DNA from: Parcubacteria bacterium C7867-004 | GTDB lineage: Bacteria; Patescibacteria; Paceibacteria; UBA9973; UBA2103 | NCBI GenBank assembly: GCA_001189075.1 | Contig: LFCN01000006.1 | Location: 62,001 to 126,000 of the forward strand | Reading direction: 5' to 3' | DNA: 64,000 nt | In this document: positions 41,640-50,603 of the stretch, piece after piece | How positions within the stretch are numbered: position 1 is the first letter of the stretch | Layout: the number at the start of each line of letters is the position of its first letter | Made by a program: the position numbers and the translations under genes | Notes under the pieces: generated by a model | The model's input: the letters and a program-made list of their open reading frames with translations, nothing else | What the model was told of the DNA's origin: nothing | Databases searched by the model: none

Positions 41640-41771
41640 ATGAGTGGGCATCGGCACGGCCTCGTCCCGAAGCACGACGAGTTTCTCGGCATGAAGATGA
41701 TGCTCGGCTACATGGTCGCCCTCGTCGTCATCGGCGCGGTCGGCAGCTGGATCGGTCCCATCAACTTCTAA
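41640..41771 (+). CDS. 43-aa membrane protein, SD-led
   Basis: 43 aa, basic N-terminus (MSGHRHGLVPKHDEF) and one hydrophobic segment (MLGYMVALVVIGAVGSWIG). It has a strong Shine-Dalgarno (GGGGAGGA) 9 nt before the ATG and its own terminator, which separates it from pilC. No similar protein is known to me. The small size, SD and terminator suggest an independently controlled gene inserted in the pilus cluster. Confidence 0.65.
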   Translation: MSGHRHGLVPKHDEFLGMKMMLGYMVALVVIGAVGSWIGPINF

Positions 41772-41798
41772 GGGGTTGGCTCCAAGCCATGTGTCTAG

Positions 41799-41828
41799 AC
41801 GCGCTTTCACGAGCGCGTTTTTCTTTTT
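41799..41828 (+). terminator. Terminator of the 43-aa gene
   Basis: ACGCGCT/AGCGCGT with a 6-nt loop followed by TTTTTCTTTTT. A textbook intrinsic terminator on plus. Confidence 0.9.
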
Positions 41829-41857
41829 GTAACCGACGCGCATGCTACGATATTCGC

Positions 41858-43069
41858 ATGAAATTCCGCGTAAGCGCGAAGACCGCAGATGGTGCATCCG
41901 AGAAGCGCGTTATCGATGCGGTATCCCGTTTCGCGGTGTACGAGCAGCTCGAGAAAGAAGGGCTCACGGTAGTCACGGTGGAAGAAGGCGGTGGCGCATC
42001 CCTTCCGGCATGGACGAGGATACAGCTCGGCAGCGGCATAAAGACCGACGAGCGCATAACCTTCACCAAGAACCTCGCTGCGATGCTTTCAGCAGGGCTC
42101 CCGCTTCCGCGCGCGCTTTCCGTTATTGATCGCCAGACGCGCAATAAGTCGCTGAGGAAAGTGGTGACGGACCTCGAAGAGAACGTCAAGAAGGGAACCT
42201 CCTTCCATGAAGCGCTCGCGCTCCACCGGAACATCTTCTCTGATCTCTTCATTGCCATGACCAAGGCGGGCGAGGAGTCCGGAAAGCTCGCGGATTCGCT
42301 CCAGGTGGTGGCGCGCCAGATGGACCGATCGCATACGCTCGAGAAGAAGGTGAAGGGCGCCATGATCTATCCGTCCATCATCCTCTCTGCGGTGGTAATC
42401 ATCGGTATCCTCATGCTCATGTTCGTGGTGCCGACACTCTCGAGCACGTTCAAAGAGCTTAACGTCGCTCTCCCGGCCGCGACTCGAGCCATCATTTCCA
42501 TATCCGATTTCCTCGCGAACAATGTCATTCTGTCTCTGCTGCTCGTCGCGATGTTCTTCGGACTGGTACTCTTGTTCCTGAAATCGAAGTTCGGCGGTAA
42601 GGTCCTGCTGCTCGTATCGCTCAAGCTTCCGGTTATCGGCGAGCTCGTACGCGAGACTATGGGCGCTCGTGTGGCGCGATCGCTCTCATCGCTCCTTTCG
42701 TCGGGTGTCGAGATGCTGTCCGCACTTCAGATTGCCTGCGAGGTAGTGGGGGACAATCCATTCGGGAAAGTGGTGAAGGAGGCGGAGGAGCGCGTGCGCA
42801 AGGGAGAGTCGCTCTCGGCAGCCTTCATCGACCACCCGAAGCTCTTCCCGCCATTCGTTGCAGATATGATCGCGGTAGGTGAGGAGACCGGAAAGGTCTC
42901 CGACATGCTCGGGCAGGTCGCCACCTACTATGAGACCGACGTCGAGGATCGTACGAAAGATCTCTCCACTATCATCGAGCCGATTCTCATGCTCGTCATC
43001 GGCGGTGCGGTCGGTGTGTTCGCGATGGCGATGATCACCCCGATCTACTCGCTCTCAAGCAAGATATAA
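41858..43069 (+). CDS. pilC: PilC/GspF-type inner-membrane pilus assembly protein
   Basis: 403 aa from the ATG at 41858, with TGCTACGAT 6 nt upstream. Duplicated T2SSF domains are visible: first FTKNLAAMLSAGLPLPRALS, second GARVARSLSSLLSSGVEMLS, each followed by a hydrophobic helix pair (about 173-191, 221-249, 370-392). It is the membrane partner of PilB. The extended start at 41789 gives a non-conserved tail and is rejected. Confidence 0.96.
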   Translation: MKFRVSAKTADGASEKRVIDAVSRFAVYEQLEKEGLTVVTVEEGGGASLPAWTRIQLGSGIKTDERITFTKNLAAMLSAGLPLPRALSVIDRQTRNKSLRKVVTDLEENVKKGTSFHEALALHRNIFSDLFIAMTKAGEESGKLADSLQVVARQMDRSHTLEKKVKGAMIYPSIILSAVVIIGILMLMFVVPTLSSTFKELNVALPAATRAIISISDFLANNVILSLLLVAMFFGLVLLFLKSKFGGKVLLLVSLKLPVIGELVRETMGARVARSLSSLLSSGVEMLSALQIACEVVGDNPFGKVVKEAEERVRKGESLSAAFIDHPKLFPPFVADMIAVGEETGKVSDMLGQVATYYETDVEDRTKDLSTIIEPILMLVIGGAVGVFAMAMITPIYSLSSKI

Positions 43070-43078
43070 GCACGTCCC

Positions 43079-43333
43079 ATGATTCAGCAATTCATCAATG
43101 TGGTGACTGCCGATATATCAGGACTCGCCGTCCAGCTGTTCTTCGCGTTCACCATATCGTTGATGATCTTCGATAAGCAGAAACCTCCTCTGCTCACCGG
43201 GGTTCTTACGGGAATCGCCCTCATCGTGCTCGGTATCGGCGGCTCATTCAATGCTCCCGCCGTGGCAGCGGTATCGATGATCAATGGCGGCCTCTGGCTG
43301 GTTCTCGGCTGGCAGCGTTTTATGCAACGGTAA
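43079..43333 (+). CDS. Small membrane protein downstream of pilC
   Basis: 84 aa, starting MIQQFINVVTADISGLAVQL, with about three hydrophobic segments (such as LAVQLFFAFTISLMIF and GIALIVLGIGG). It lies 9 nt after pilC. No family is recognised. The position suggests a pilus-cluster accessory or a neutral passenger. Confidence 0.72.
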   Translation: MIQQFINVVTADISGLAVQLFFAFTISLMIFDKQKPPLLTGVLTGIALIVLGIGGSFNAPAVAAVSMINGGLWLVLGWQRFMQR

Positions 43334-43343
43334 TAATCTTTCC

Positions 43344-43964
43344 ATGGACAAGACCAGACTCGAATTCCTCAGCGACGGCATATTCGCTATCGTCCTTACC
43401 ATTCTCGTCATCGAGATAAAGCTTCCTGAAGGTGTCGAAGTTATCTCGAATGAAGAGCTCTGGCACCAGCTGCTCATCCTATGGCCAGCGATAATGAGCT
43501 TCGCGCTGAGCTTCCTTGTCATATGCGTGTTCTGGATAAACCACACCTATCTCTTCCACTCGTACGTGAAGAAGGTGGATCGGGGACTCAATCTCCTCAA
43601 CATGCTGTATTTGCTCTTTCTCGTGTTCATCCCGTTCGTCGCGAAGCTGGTTGGCGAATATCCCTATATCCCGCTCGCCGCTATCGTCTACGGCCTCGAT
43701 ATCCTCGTGGTCGGCGTTCTCGCGAAGCTCATGTTCCGTCACGTGCAGAAGAATCCAGAACTGCACCATGAGCTGCCGTCCCGCTTCCTCAAGCAAGCGC
43801 ATATCCGCATGACGCTCACACCGGTCTTCTACGTGCTCGGTATACTTGTCGCCCCGTTCTCGATAGGTGCAAGCATCTTCTTCTATCTATTCCCAATGCT
43901 CTTCAACCTCATTCCGGGTTCGCTCGACCTGGTTGAACGCCTGTTCCGCTTCGAGATCGCATAG
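43344..43964 (+). CDS. TMEM175-family (DUF1211) potassium channel-like protein
   Basis: 206 aa from the ATG at 43344. The first helix has the family signature RLEFLSDGIFAIVLTILVIE (the FSDGVFAIxxTxL motif), a basic residue follows, and about six hydrophobic segments follow. TMEM175 channels conduct potassium. An upstream GTG start would overlap the preceding gene. It lies inside the pilus cluster, without clear link to it. Confidence in the fold is good, in the ion less so. Confidence 0.9.
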   Translation: MDKTRLEFLSDGIFAIVLTILVIEIKLPEGVEVISNEELWHQLLILWPAIMSFALSFLVICVFWINHTYLFHSYVKKVDRGLNLLNMLYLLFLVFIPFVAKLVGEYPYIPLAAIVYGLDILVVGVLAKLMFRHVQKNPELHHELPSRFLKQAHIRMTLTPVFYVLGILVAPFSIGASIFFYLFPMLFNLIPGSLDLVERLFRFEIA

Positions 43965-44003
43965 CACGCGCGGTGCGCGCATTCAATGCGCTATGATGAG
44001 TGC

Positions 44004-45464
44004 ATGAAAACGCCGCGCGGCATGACGCTCGTCGACGTGCTCGTCGGGAGCGCGCTCGTGCTCATCATTTTCCTTGCGCTGCTCGGCTTGCTCCGCGCAT
44101 CGCTGCTTATCTCTTCCGCAGCAAAGCTTAAATCGGGCGCAACCGCGCTTGCAACGACGCAGATGGAATACCTGCGTTCGCTCCCGTACGACTCGGTAGG
44201 CACAGTGGGCGGTATTCCCGCTGGAGCGATACCGCAAAATACGACTAGCACGCTCAACGGCGTGACGTACGTGACGCGAACCTTCATCGAGTACGTGGAC
44301 GATGCGAAGGACGGGCAGGGTGTAGCCGATAGCAACGGCATCATGACGGACTACAAGCGCGCGCGCGTCAGCGTGAGCTATATGTTCAGGGAGAGCGACC
44401 GGGAACTCGTGCTGGTCTCCAACATCGCGCCTCCGTCGATCGAGACGACCACCGGCGGGGGCACACTCCGCATCAACGTGGTGAATGCTGCGGGAGATCC
44501 CGTGGCGGGAGCGAGCGTTAGGGTCCAGAATCCGAGCGCCGGGCCCGCGATCGATTTCACTACATTCTCGGACGCAACTGGCGTCGTGATGATCCCCGGT
44601 GCGCCTCCCTCGACCGACTACCGTATCACTGCGTCCAAAGACGGGTATTCTACCGCGGTAACGTACGCCCGCGACGCGACGAACCAGAATCCGACTCCCG
44701 GCTACCTGACGATCGTTGCCGGGCAGACGACGAGCAGTACGTTTGCCATCGATGTGCTCGGCGCACTCGTCATGCGTACCTTTTCTTCAGTGCGCCCGGC
44801 GTTCCAGATCGATTCCTTTGACGACGGAACACATTTGGCGAGCGTGAGTGGGACGCAGGCGGCTGGAGGTGCGCTCGTGCTTTCGGGGGCGCCGGGAAGC
44901 TACGCGCTCTCGGGAAGCGCTCGCTCGACTTCGACTGCGCCTACCTATCTCAAGGAATGGCGGACGGTGGACGCGGATGAGGTTGTGCCTGCGGGAACCG
45001 GTATTGTCCTGCGTGTCGCGGCCAGCTCGGGAACGCTGGTTCCGGACGCGATGCTCCCCGGGAATACCGTAGGGTTCTCCTCGTTCCCGATTGATATCAG
45101 CGGTATCGCGACTACCACCTATCCTTCGCTTTCGATCCTTGCTGATCTTTCAACCAGTGACGCGCTCATGACGCCGCAGGTTCTCGAGTGGAGCATCCAT
45201 TTCGACGAGGGACCGATCCCGCTCCCGAATAGAGCGTTCACGCTCACCGGGGCGAAGGTGATGGGTACGACGGGCGCGGGTGCGGCGATTCCAAAGACCA
45301 TCATCGCTACCACTACCGATGCGAGCGGAAGGGTCACTATCCCGCTCGAGTGGGATGTCTACACGTTCGACACTACGGTCGGCACACTCATTAGCGAATC
45401 CGAACCCTCTCCGTACACGCTTGAACCCGCGGAAAACCGGACCGTGGACGTCATACTTCAATGA
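44004..45464 (+). CDS. Type IV prepilin-like protein with Cna/CarboxypepD-like domain
   Basis: 486 aa from the ATG at 44004, with TATGAT 6 nt upstream. A prepilin leader (KTPRGMTLVDVLVGSALVL), with Asp instead of the usual Glu at position +5, precedes a long hydrophobic helix. The exported part has a CarboxypepD-regulatory-like beta-sandwich (TLRINVVNAAGDPVAGASVR, TDYRITASKDGYSTAVTY) and a second one near the C-terminus. It is unusually large for a pilin. It probably sits at the pilus tip. Confidence 0.88.
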   Translation: MKTPRGMTLVDVLVGSALVLIIFLALLGLLRASLLISSAAKLKSGATALATTQMEYLRSLPYDSVGTVGGIPAGAIPQNTTSTLNGVTYVTRTFIEYVDDAKDGQGVADSNGIMTDYKRARVSVSYMFRESDRELVLVSNIAPPSIETTTGGGTLRINVVNAAGDPVAGASVRVQNPSAGPAIDFTTFSDATGVVMIPGAPPSTDYRITASKDGYSTAVTYARDATNQNPTPGYLTIVAGQTTSSTFAIDVLGALVMRTFSSVRPAFQIDSFDDGTHLASVSGTQAAGGALVLSGAPGSYALSGSARSTSTAPTYLKEWRTVDADEVVPAGTGIVLRVAASSGTLVPDAMLPGNTVGFSSFPIDISGIATTTYPSLSILADLSTSDALMTPQVLEWSIHFDEGPIPLPNRAFTLTGAKVMGTTGAGAAIPKTIIATTTDASGRVTIPLEWDVYTFDTTVGTLISESEPSPYTLEPAENRTVDVILQ

Positions 45465-45465
45465 T

Positions 45466-46089
45466 ATGGATCGCTTGCCTCTCTCGATGAATGCACACTC
45501 CACACGCAGTCCGTCCGGGTTCTCGCTCGCCGAGACAATGGTGGTTATCGGTATCTTGAGTCTCGTCGGACTCGCGCTCTCGACGATGATCGTCTTCTTC
45601 TACCGGTCCAATGCATTCCTGCTCGAGCAGACGAGTGCGGTCGACAGTGTGCGCCGGGGACTCACCCGTACGTTCGAGAGCCTGCGCGAAGCGACCTACG
45701 GTGAGGACGGTTCGTATCCGATCGCGTCCGCCGCGACCTCGAGCGTGGTCATCTACAGCGATATCGACAGCGACTTCTCAGTCGAGCGCATACGGTTCTG
45801 GCTCTATAACGGAACGTTCTATCAAGTCACGACGAACGCGGGAGGGAACCCTCCGACGTACGCAGGACAGCCTCCGGCGACAACCACCATCGCTACTTAC
45901 GTACGGAATTCGAATACCACTCCAATATTCAGGTATTTTGACGCTAACGGCGTCGAGCTGACCGGGGCCGCGGTAGACTTGTCGGAGGTCGCGAGCATCC
46001 GCACGAGGCTGGATGTCGATCTTAATCCGCTCAGGCTCCCGAACGTGGTCACGCTCGAAGAGACGGCGACGCTCCGCAATCTCCGATGA
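45466..46089 (+). CDS. Type IV prepilin-like protein
   Basis: 207 aa starting 1 nt after the preceding stop. The prepilin motif SPSGFSLAETMVVIGILSLV has the Glu at +5 and a long helix. The remaining soluble part (SVVIYSDIDSDFSVERIRFW, TQVTTNAGGNPPTYAG-like) resembles PulJ/PilW-type minor pilins. It overlaps the next gene by 4 nt. The start is coupled to the upstream gene. Confidence 0.88.
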   Translation: MDRLPLSMNAHSTRSPSGFSLAETMVVIGILSLVGLALSTMIVFFYRSNAFLLEQTSAVDSVRRGLTRTFESLREATYGEDGSYPIASAATSSVVIYSDIDSDFSVERIRFWLYNGTFYQVTTNAGGNPPTYAGQPPATTTIATYVRNSNTTPIFRYFDANGVELTGAAVDLSEVASIRTRLDVDLNPLRLPNVVTLEETATLRNLR

Positions 46090-47528
46090 TTATGAAACCG
46101 CACTCCTCATCAGTCCGTCCTGTTCGCGGCTATCTCATCATCACTGCGCTCGTGTTCGGTAGCATATTCGTCACCGTGCTCGGTGCGCTCGCCAGCAGCG
46201 TGCTTATCGAGAACCGCGCGCAGTCGCAGGCGTCCTCGGGAACGCGTGGGCTCGCCATCGCTGAAGCCGGTCTCGAGTACTATCGTTGGTTCCTCGCTCA
46301 TTATCCGACTGACGTTCAGAACGGCACCGGTGCTGCGGGCCCTTATGTCATGCCGTACAACGATCCCGAAGGGGGGCAGACCGGTACTATATCGCTTTCC
46401 ATAGTCGGGAATTCCTCGTGCGGCCAGCTGACTTCTATCGATATCACCTCGACCGGTACGCCTATCGAAAGCCCCTCGGCGGCGCGTACGCTCAAGGCGC
46501 GCTACGCTCGGCCCACGGTAGCCTTGTTCTCCTATGTGCTTAACAGTAGCGTGTGGGCAGGTCCTGACCGCATCATCAACGGCCCGTATCACAGCAACGG
46601 CGGCATCCGCATGGACGGAACCGCGAATGCTCCTGTAACGAGCTCTCTTGCGACGTGGCTATGCACCAGCAGCTTCGGCTGTGCCACGAACCAGACCAAG
46701 GACGGCGTCTGGGGCGCGGGCCCGAACTCGGATCTGTGGACGTATCCTGTCCCGCAGGTGGATTTCAGCGGCATCGCGGCCGACTTCACGACACTGCGTA
46801 CGACTGCGATAGCGAGCGGGAAATACCTCCCGCGCTACAGCTCGAGCTCGAGCGACGCGAACGCTTCGCGTGGTTATCGACTCATCTTCAATGGCGACGG
46901 CACTGTTACCATCCGTCGGGTGAATACGACGACGGCGTTCAATGCGACTATCGTAAGCACGAGTCTTGGAGGAATCGATCGCTCGATGATCACAGCAGGA
47001 GGGGATTCGTTCTTTGAGACGTACATCATTCCGGCGAGCTGCGGCCTCATCTTCGTGGAGGACAACGTCTGGATCGAAGGGGTCGTCGACCGCAAGGTTA
47101 CGGTTGTTGCAGCGAATGTGACGACGACCGGCATCGCGCCAAATGCGGTCTTGAACAATAACATCACGTACGGAGCCACCGATGGCTCGGACGGCCTCAC
47201 GCTCATGGCGGAGAACAATATCGTCATCCCCCCGAATTCACCGTACGACATGAATGTGAGTGGCGTCTTCATTGCGCAGAACGGGTACTTCGGACGCAAC
47301 CTGTTCCCGTGCTCCGGAGGGTATGAGCCAAGGGGTACGCTTACCATACTCGGTACCACGGTCTCCAATTTGCGTACGGGTACTCGCTGGCCGACTGCCT
47401 GCAGCGGAACGGGAGGCGGATACCAGACACGTATCGACGCCTATGACCGCAAGCTCTCGACCGATCCGCCCCCATTCACTCCGCAGACGAGTACGGACTA
47501 CTACTTCGTCGACTGGCGGGAGCAATAG
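46086..47528 (+). CDS. PilX-like pilus assembly protein
   Basis: 480 aa, starting MIMKPHSSSVRPVRGYLIIT with a hydrophobic helix and RGLAIAEAGLEYYRWF, the PilX N-terminal pattern. The exported part is beta-rich with four Cys in two pairs (WLCTSSFGCA; ASCGLIF and LFPCSGG). It overlaps the previous gene by 4 nt, so the three prepilin-like genes are one unit. The adhesive or minor-pilin role is inferred. Confidence 0.87.
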   Translation: MIMKPHSSSVRPVRGYLIITALVFGSIFVTVLGALASSVLIENRAQSQASSGTRGLAIAEAGLEYYRWFLAHYPTDVQNGTGAAGPYVMPYNDPEGGQTGTISLSIVGNSSCGQLTSIDITSTGTPIESPSAARTLKARYARPTVALFSYVLNSSVWAGPDRIINGPYHSNGGIRMDGTANAPVTSSLATWLCTSSFGCATNQTKDGVWGAGPNSDLWTYPVPQVDFSGIAADFTTLRTTAIASGKYLPRYSSSSSDANASRGYRLIFNGDGTVTIRRVNTTTAFNATIVSTSLGGIDRSMITAGGDSFFETYIIPASCGLIFVEDNVWIEGVVDRKVTVVAANVTTTGIAPNAVLNNNITYGATDGSDGLTLMAENNIVIPPNSPYDMNVSGVFIAQNGYFGRNLFPCSGGYEPRGTLTILGTTVSNLRTGTRWPTACSGTGGGYQTRIDAYDRKLSTDPPPFTPQTSTDYYFVDWREQ

Positions 47529-47558
47529 CTGCGAGCAGGCGTGCTAGCATGTTCCTAT

Positions 47559-48299
47559 ATGCTCATCGTCGGAAACTGGAAGGCGTATGTGGAATCGAGC
47601 GCGAAGGCGAAAGCGCTCTATGCCGGAGCGAAGCGTCTTTCGGTAAAGGGTAAGCACGAGATAGTTATCGCCCCGAGCTACCCCTATATAGGTATGCTCG
47701 CGGGAGGGAAGGCCGGACCGAGCCTTGCGAGCCAGGATGTCTCGGTTACGACCGGTGGAGCCGCTACCGGCGAGGTTGCTGCCGGGGCGCTTAAGGAACT
47801 CGGAGTCGAGTATGTCATCGTCGGTCATTCTGAGCGGCGTGCGCAAGGTGAGACGGACGCTGATATCACCGAGAAAGCTCGGCATGCGCTTGCGCATGGC
47901 ATGACGCCCATCCTCTGTGTCGGCGAGACCGAGCGTGATTCCGAAGCGCAGTACCTCAAGGGAGTGCGCGCTCAGATAAGCGCCGTTATGGAAAAGCTCA
48001 CGCCAAAGGAGCGGCTCACGATAGTAATCGCCTATGAACCGGTCTGGGCGATCGGGAAGACCGGCAGCGAGGCAATCACGCCTTCCGACCTGGGAGAGAT
48101 GATTCTGTATATACGGAAAGTCCTCGCGGATTTCGTTCCGGGACGCGCGAACATGAAAGTCCCGGTTATCTACGGAGGGTCGGTCGACCCATTGAACATT
48201 CGCTCACTCGCTAGTGGAACCGGCGTCGAGGGATTCCTCGTCGGACGCGCATCGACCGATGTCGCGACCTTCTCCTCGCTCGTTAAGGCGCTTTCGTAA
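47559..48299 (+). CDS. tpiA: Triosephosphate isomerase
   Basis: 246 aa from the ATG at 47559 (TAGCAT 8 nt upstream). Catalytic residues: K in IVGNWKAY, H in VIVGHSERR and E in IAYEPVWAIGKTGS. It interconverts the two triose phosphates in glycolysis. It is followed 8 nt later by an SGNH hydrolase, then pgk, so a small glycolytic grouping exists here. Confidence 0.97.
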   Translation: MLIVGNWKAYVESSAKAKALYAGAKRLSVKGKHEIVIAPSYPYIGMLAGGKAGPSLASQDVSVTTGGAATGEVAAGALKELGVEYVIVGHSERRAQGETDADITEKARHALAHGMTPILCVGETERDSEAQYLKGVRAQISAVMEKLTPKERLTIVIAYEPVWAIGKTGSEAITPSDLGEMILYIRKVLADFVPGRANMKVPVIYGGSVDPLNIRSLASGTGVEGFLVGRASTDVATFSSLVKALS

Positions 48300-48307
48300 T
48301 ACTTGCG

Positions 48308-49012
48308 ATGAAGATGGCAGCGCTCGTACTGGTCCTCATACTCCTCGCGCTCATAGCGAAGTGGGCCATACCGTTCTATCAGACCGTACAGATCTCAAAG
48401 AAGCTCATCGAGGCTGCTGAGCCGTATCGTAATGAGGTAGGCGATTATCGCAAGCCGATGCTGGTGCTCGGTGACAGTACGGCAGTGGGCGTGGGCGCTG
48501 GTTCCCCGGAAGAATCGGTGCCGGCACTCGTGGCAGCCCAGATAGGTGCGACCAATGTCGAGAACTACGCGGTCTCGGGAGCGTTCGTGGGGAACCTTCC
48601 GGCACAGATCGAGCAGGCACGCGCGCCGCACTACGCGCTCATCCTCATCCAGGTCGGCGCGAACAACATTGTCCGTTTCAGTAATGCGACCTCCACTGCG
48701 CAGAAGCTTGGAGCAATACTCGATACGCTTCCGAGCACGAGCAAGGTGGTTATCCTTACCGCAGGCGACGTTGGCGGGGCGACACTCTGGCCGGTGCCGC
48801 TACGCCCTATCTACACGAAGCTAACAATCGCGTACAACGAAGTCTTCGGGAAGACCGCGGCTGCTCGCGACATGATCTACGTAAACCTGTACGAAGATCC
48901 GTCGAGACAGATCATTACAAATGATCCTCAGACCTATCTGGCCGCTGACGGATTCCATCCATCTTCGGAAGGGTACCGGCTCTGGTTCGAAGCCATACGT
49001 CCTCACCTCTAG
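48308..49012 (+). CDS. SGNH/GDSL-family hydrolase
   Basis: 234 aa. A transmembrane or signal helix at residues 2-20 is followed by the esterase blocks: block I LVLGDSTAVGVG (nucleophile Ser), block III VGANNIV and block V DGFHPSSEGY (Asp and His). This is the TesA-like fold of acyl hydrolases. The substrate is unknown. It lies between tpiA and pgk and may be translated with them. Confidence 0.93.
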   Translation: MKMAALVLVLILLALIAKWAIPFYQTVQISKKLIEAAEPYRNEVGDYRKPMLVLGDSTAVGVGAGSPEESVPALVAAQIGATNVENYAVSGAFVGNLPAQIEQARAPHYALILIQVGANNIVRFSNATSTAQKLGAILDTLPSTSKVVILTAGDVGGATLWPVPLRPIYTKLTIAYNEVFGKTAAARDMIYVNLYEDPSRQIITNDPQTYLAADGFHPSSEGYRLWFEAIRPHL

Positions 49013-49037
49013 AAGCGCATTCGTTTATACTGAGGGA

Positions 49038-50171
49038 ATGCGAAGTGTGAAGAAAATAAAAGTGCTCGAGAATATACCGGTGCTGGTGCGTACCGCGCTT
49101 AATGTACCGGTAGCGAACGGGGAAGTAACCGGTGCATTCCGTCTGCGCCGTGCGCTCCCTACCATCGAGTATCTTCGGAAGAAGCATGCGCGTGTCATAC
49201 TCATCGGCCATATCGGGGAGAAGGGAACCGAGACGCTCGAACCCGTATATGAGGCGATGCGGGAGATGATACCCGGGCTCGCATTCTGTCCGGTGAGCAC
49301 CGGAGCGCGTGCACGCGAGGCGATACGGCAGCTCGCGCCCGGAGGCGTACTGATGCTCGAGAACCTGCGGCGGGATAAGGGTGAAGTAGGAAATGATCCG
49401 AAGTTCGCGCGGGAACTTGCCGAGCTCGCGGATATCTTCGTGCAGGATTCCTTCGACGTCTGTCACCGCTCGCATGCTTCCGTCGTCGGGGTTCCATCGC
49501 TGCTCCCGTCCTATGCGGGGTTTCTCGTAGAAGAAGAGGTGAAGCAGCTTTCGAAAGCACTCAAACCGAAGAATCCGTCCCTCGCGATAATCGGCGGTGC
49601 AAAGTTCTCTACCAAAGAGCCGGTACTGAAACGATTGCTCGCGAGCTATAGCCGCGTGTATGTGGGTGGCGCGCTCGCCAATGATTTCATGCAGGTGTCG
49701 GGGAAGCCAGTAGGCAGCTCGCTCGTATCGGGCGCTGACCCCAAGGAGCTCAAGATGCTGCTCGGAGATCGGAAGCTCGCGCTGCCGCTCGATTATGTTG
49801 TTGCGCCACTTGGCGGGATGCGCGACGCGGGCCGACTCACACGCACCAACGACGTCAGGCCGAACGAGGCCATACTTGATAACGGACCGGATACGCTCGC
49901 GATGCTCGCCGAGCGAATGAAGAAAGCTAAGACGGTTCTCTGGAATGGGCCGCTCGGCAATTATGAGAACGGATTTACGGAAGGTACCGAAGCGCTTGCG
50001 CGCATCATCGCGACTTCGAAAGCGCATTCGATCGTCGGAGGTGGCGATACGGTTGCGGCGATAGGGAAGCTTAAGCTCGACGCTAAATTCTCATTCATCT
50101 CGACCGGCGGCGGCGCGATGCTCGACTTCCTCGCGAAAGGAACGCTTCCGGGACTCGATGCCCTTGATTAG
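49038..50171 (+). CDS. pgk: Phosphoglycerate kinase
   Basis: 377 aa from the ATG at 49038 (TATACT 6 nt upstream). Conserved segments: GGAKFSTKEPVLKRLL, GGALANDFM, LWNGPLGNYE and IVGGGDTVAAIG, and the substrate-binding HRSHAS. The N-terminal motif normally RxDxNVP reads VRTALNVP, so the Asp is Ala here. The protein is about 15 residues shorter than average. It makes 3-phosphoglycerate and ATP. It overlaps the convergent HIT gene by 4 nt. Confidence 0.94.
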   Translation: MRSVKKIKVLENIPVLVRTALNVPVANGEVTGAFRLRRALPTIEYLRKKHARVILIGHIGEKGTETLEPVYEAMREMIPGLAFCPVSTGARAREAIRQLAPGGVLMLENLRRDKGEVGNDPKFARELAELADIFVQDSFDVCHRSHASVVGVPSLLPSYAGFLVEEEVKQLSKALKPKNPSLAIIGGAKFSTKEPVLKRLLASYSRVYVGGALANDFMQVSGKPVGSSLVSGADPKELKMLLGDRKLALPLDYVVAPLGGMRDAGRLTRTNDVRPNEAILDNGPDTLAMLAERMKKAKTVLWNGPLGNYENGFTEGTEALARIIATSKAHSIVGGGDTVAAIGKLKLDAKFSFISTGGGAMLDFLAKGTLPGLDALD

Positions 50172-50557
50172 AGGTTTGCGCGGACCCTTTCTCCAACAGA
50201 CCTAAGCTCTTCAGGGGACGCCTGTGGCCCTGGACTCATATCGAACGGTAGCTGCTGGACCGGATACAGGCGTACGTGGACATGCGGGACCTCGAATCCT
50301 TCGATGACGACACAGGTGCGGAGCGTTGAGAACGTCGCATCGAGGACCTTCGACAAGCGCTTAACGATAGCCATCAGATGAGCGTATGTCACGTCATCAA
50401 GATTGGCGAAATACGGGAGCTGTAGCTTCGAAATGACGAGCATCGCACCCTCAACGCTCGGGAACAGGTCGAGGATCGCTATAACGCTATCGTCCTCATA
50501 GATGATCTCTGCGGGCAGCTCCCGCTTGATGATCTTTGTAAAAACGCTGTCTTCCAT
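50168..50557 (-). CDS. HIT family nucleotide-binding protein
   Basis: 129 aa from the ATG at 50557; TATCCT lies 6 nt upstream. The HIT segment is VPHVHVRLYP: the first two histidines are kept but the third is Arg. The family N-terminus FTKIIKRELPAEIIYEDDSV is normal. HIT proteins hydrolyse dinucleoside phosphates or nucleotidylated substrates. Because the middle His is the nucleophile, some activity may remain. It is convergent with pgk and divergent from recJ. Confidence 0.93.
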   Translation of the reverse strand: MEDSVFTKIIKRELPAEIIYEDDSVIAILDLFPSVEGAMLVISKLQLPYFANLDDVTYAHLMAIVKRLSKVLDATFSTLRTCVVIEGFEVPHVHVRLYPVQQLPFDMSPGPQASPEELRSVGERVRANL

Positions 50558-50603
50558 AAGGAAAGGATACCCCGTGAGCCCTTTTTGATACAATGCTCTG
50601 ACG

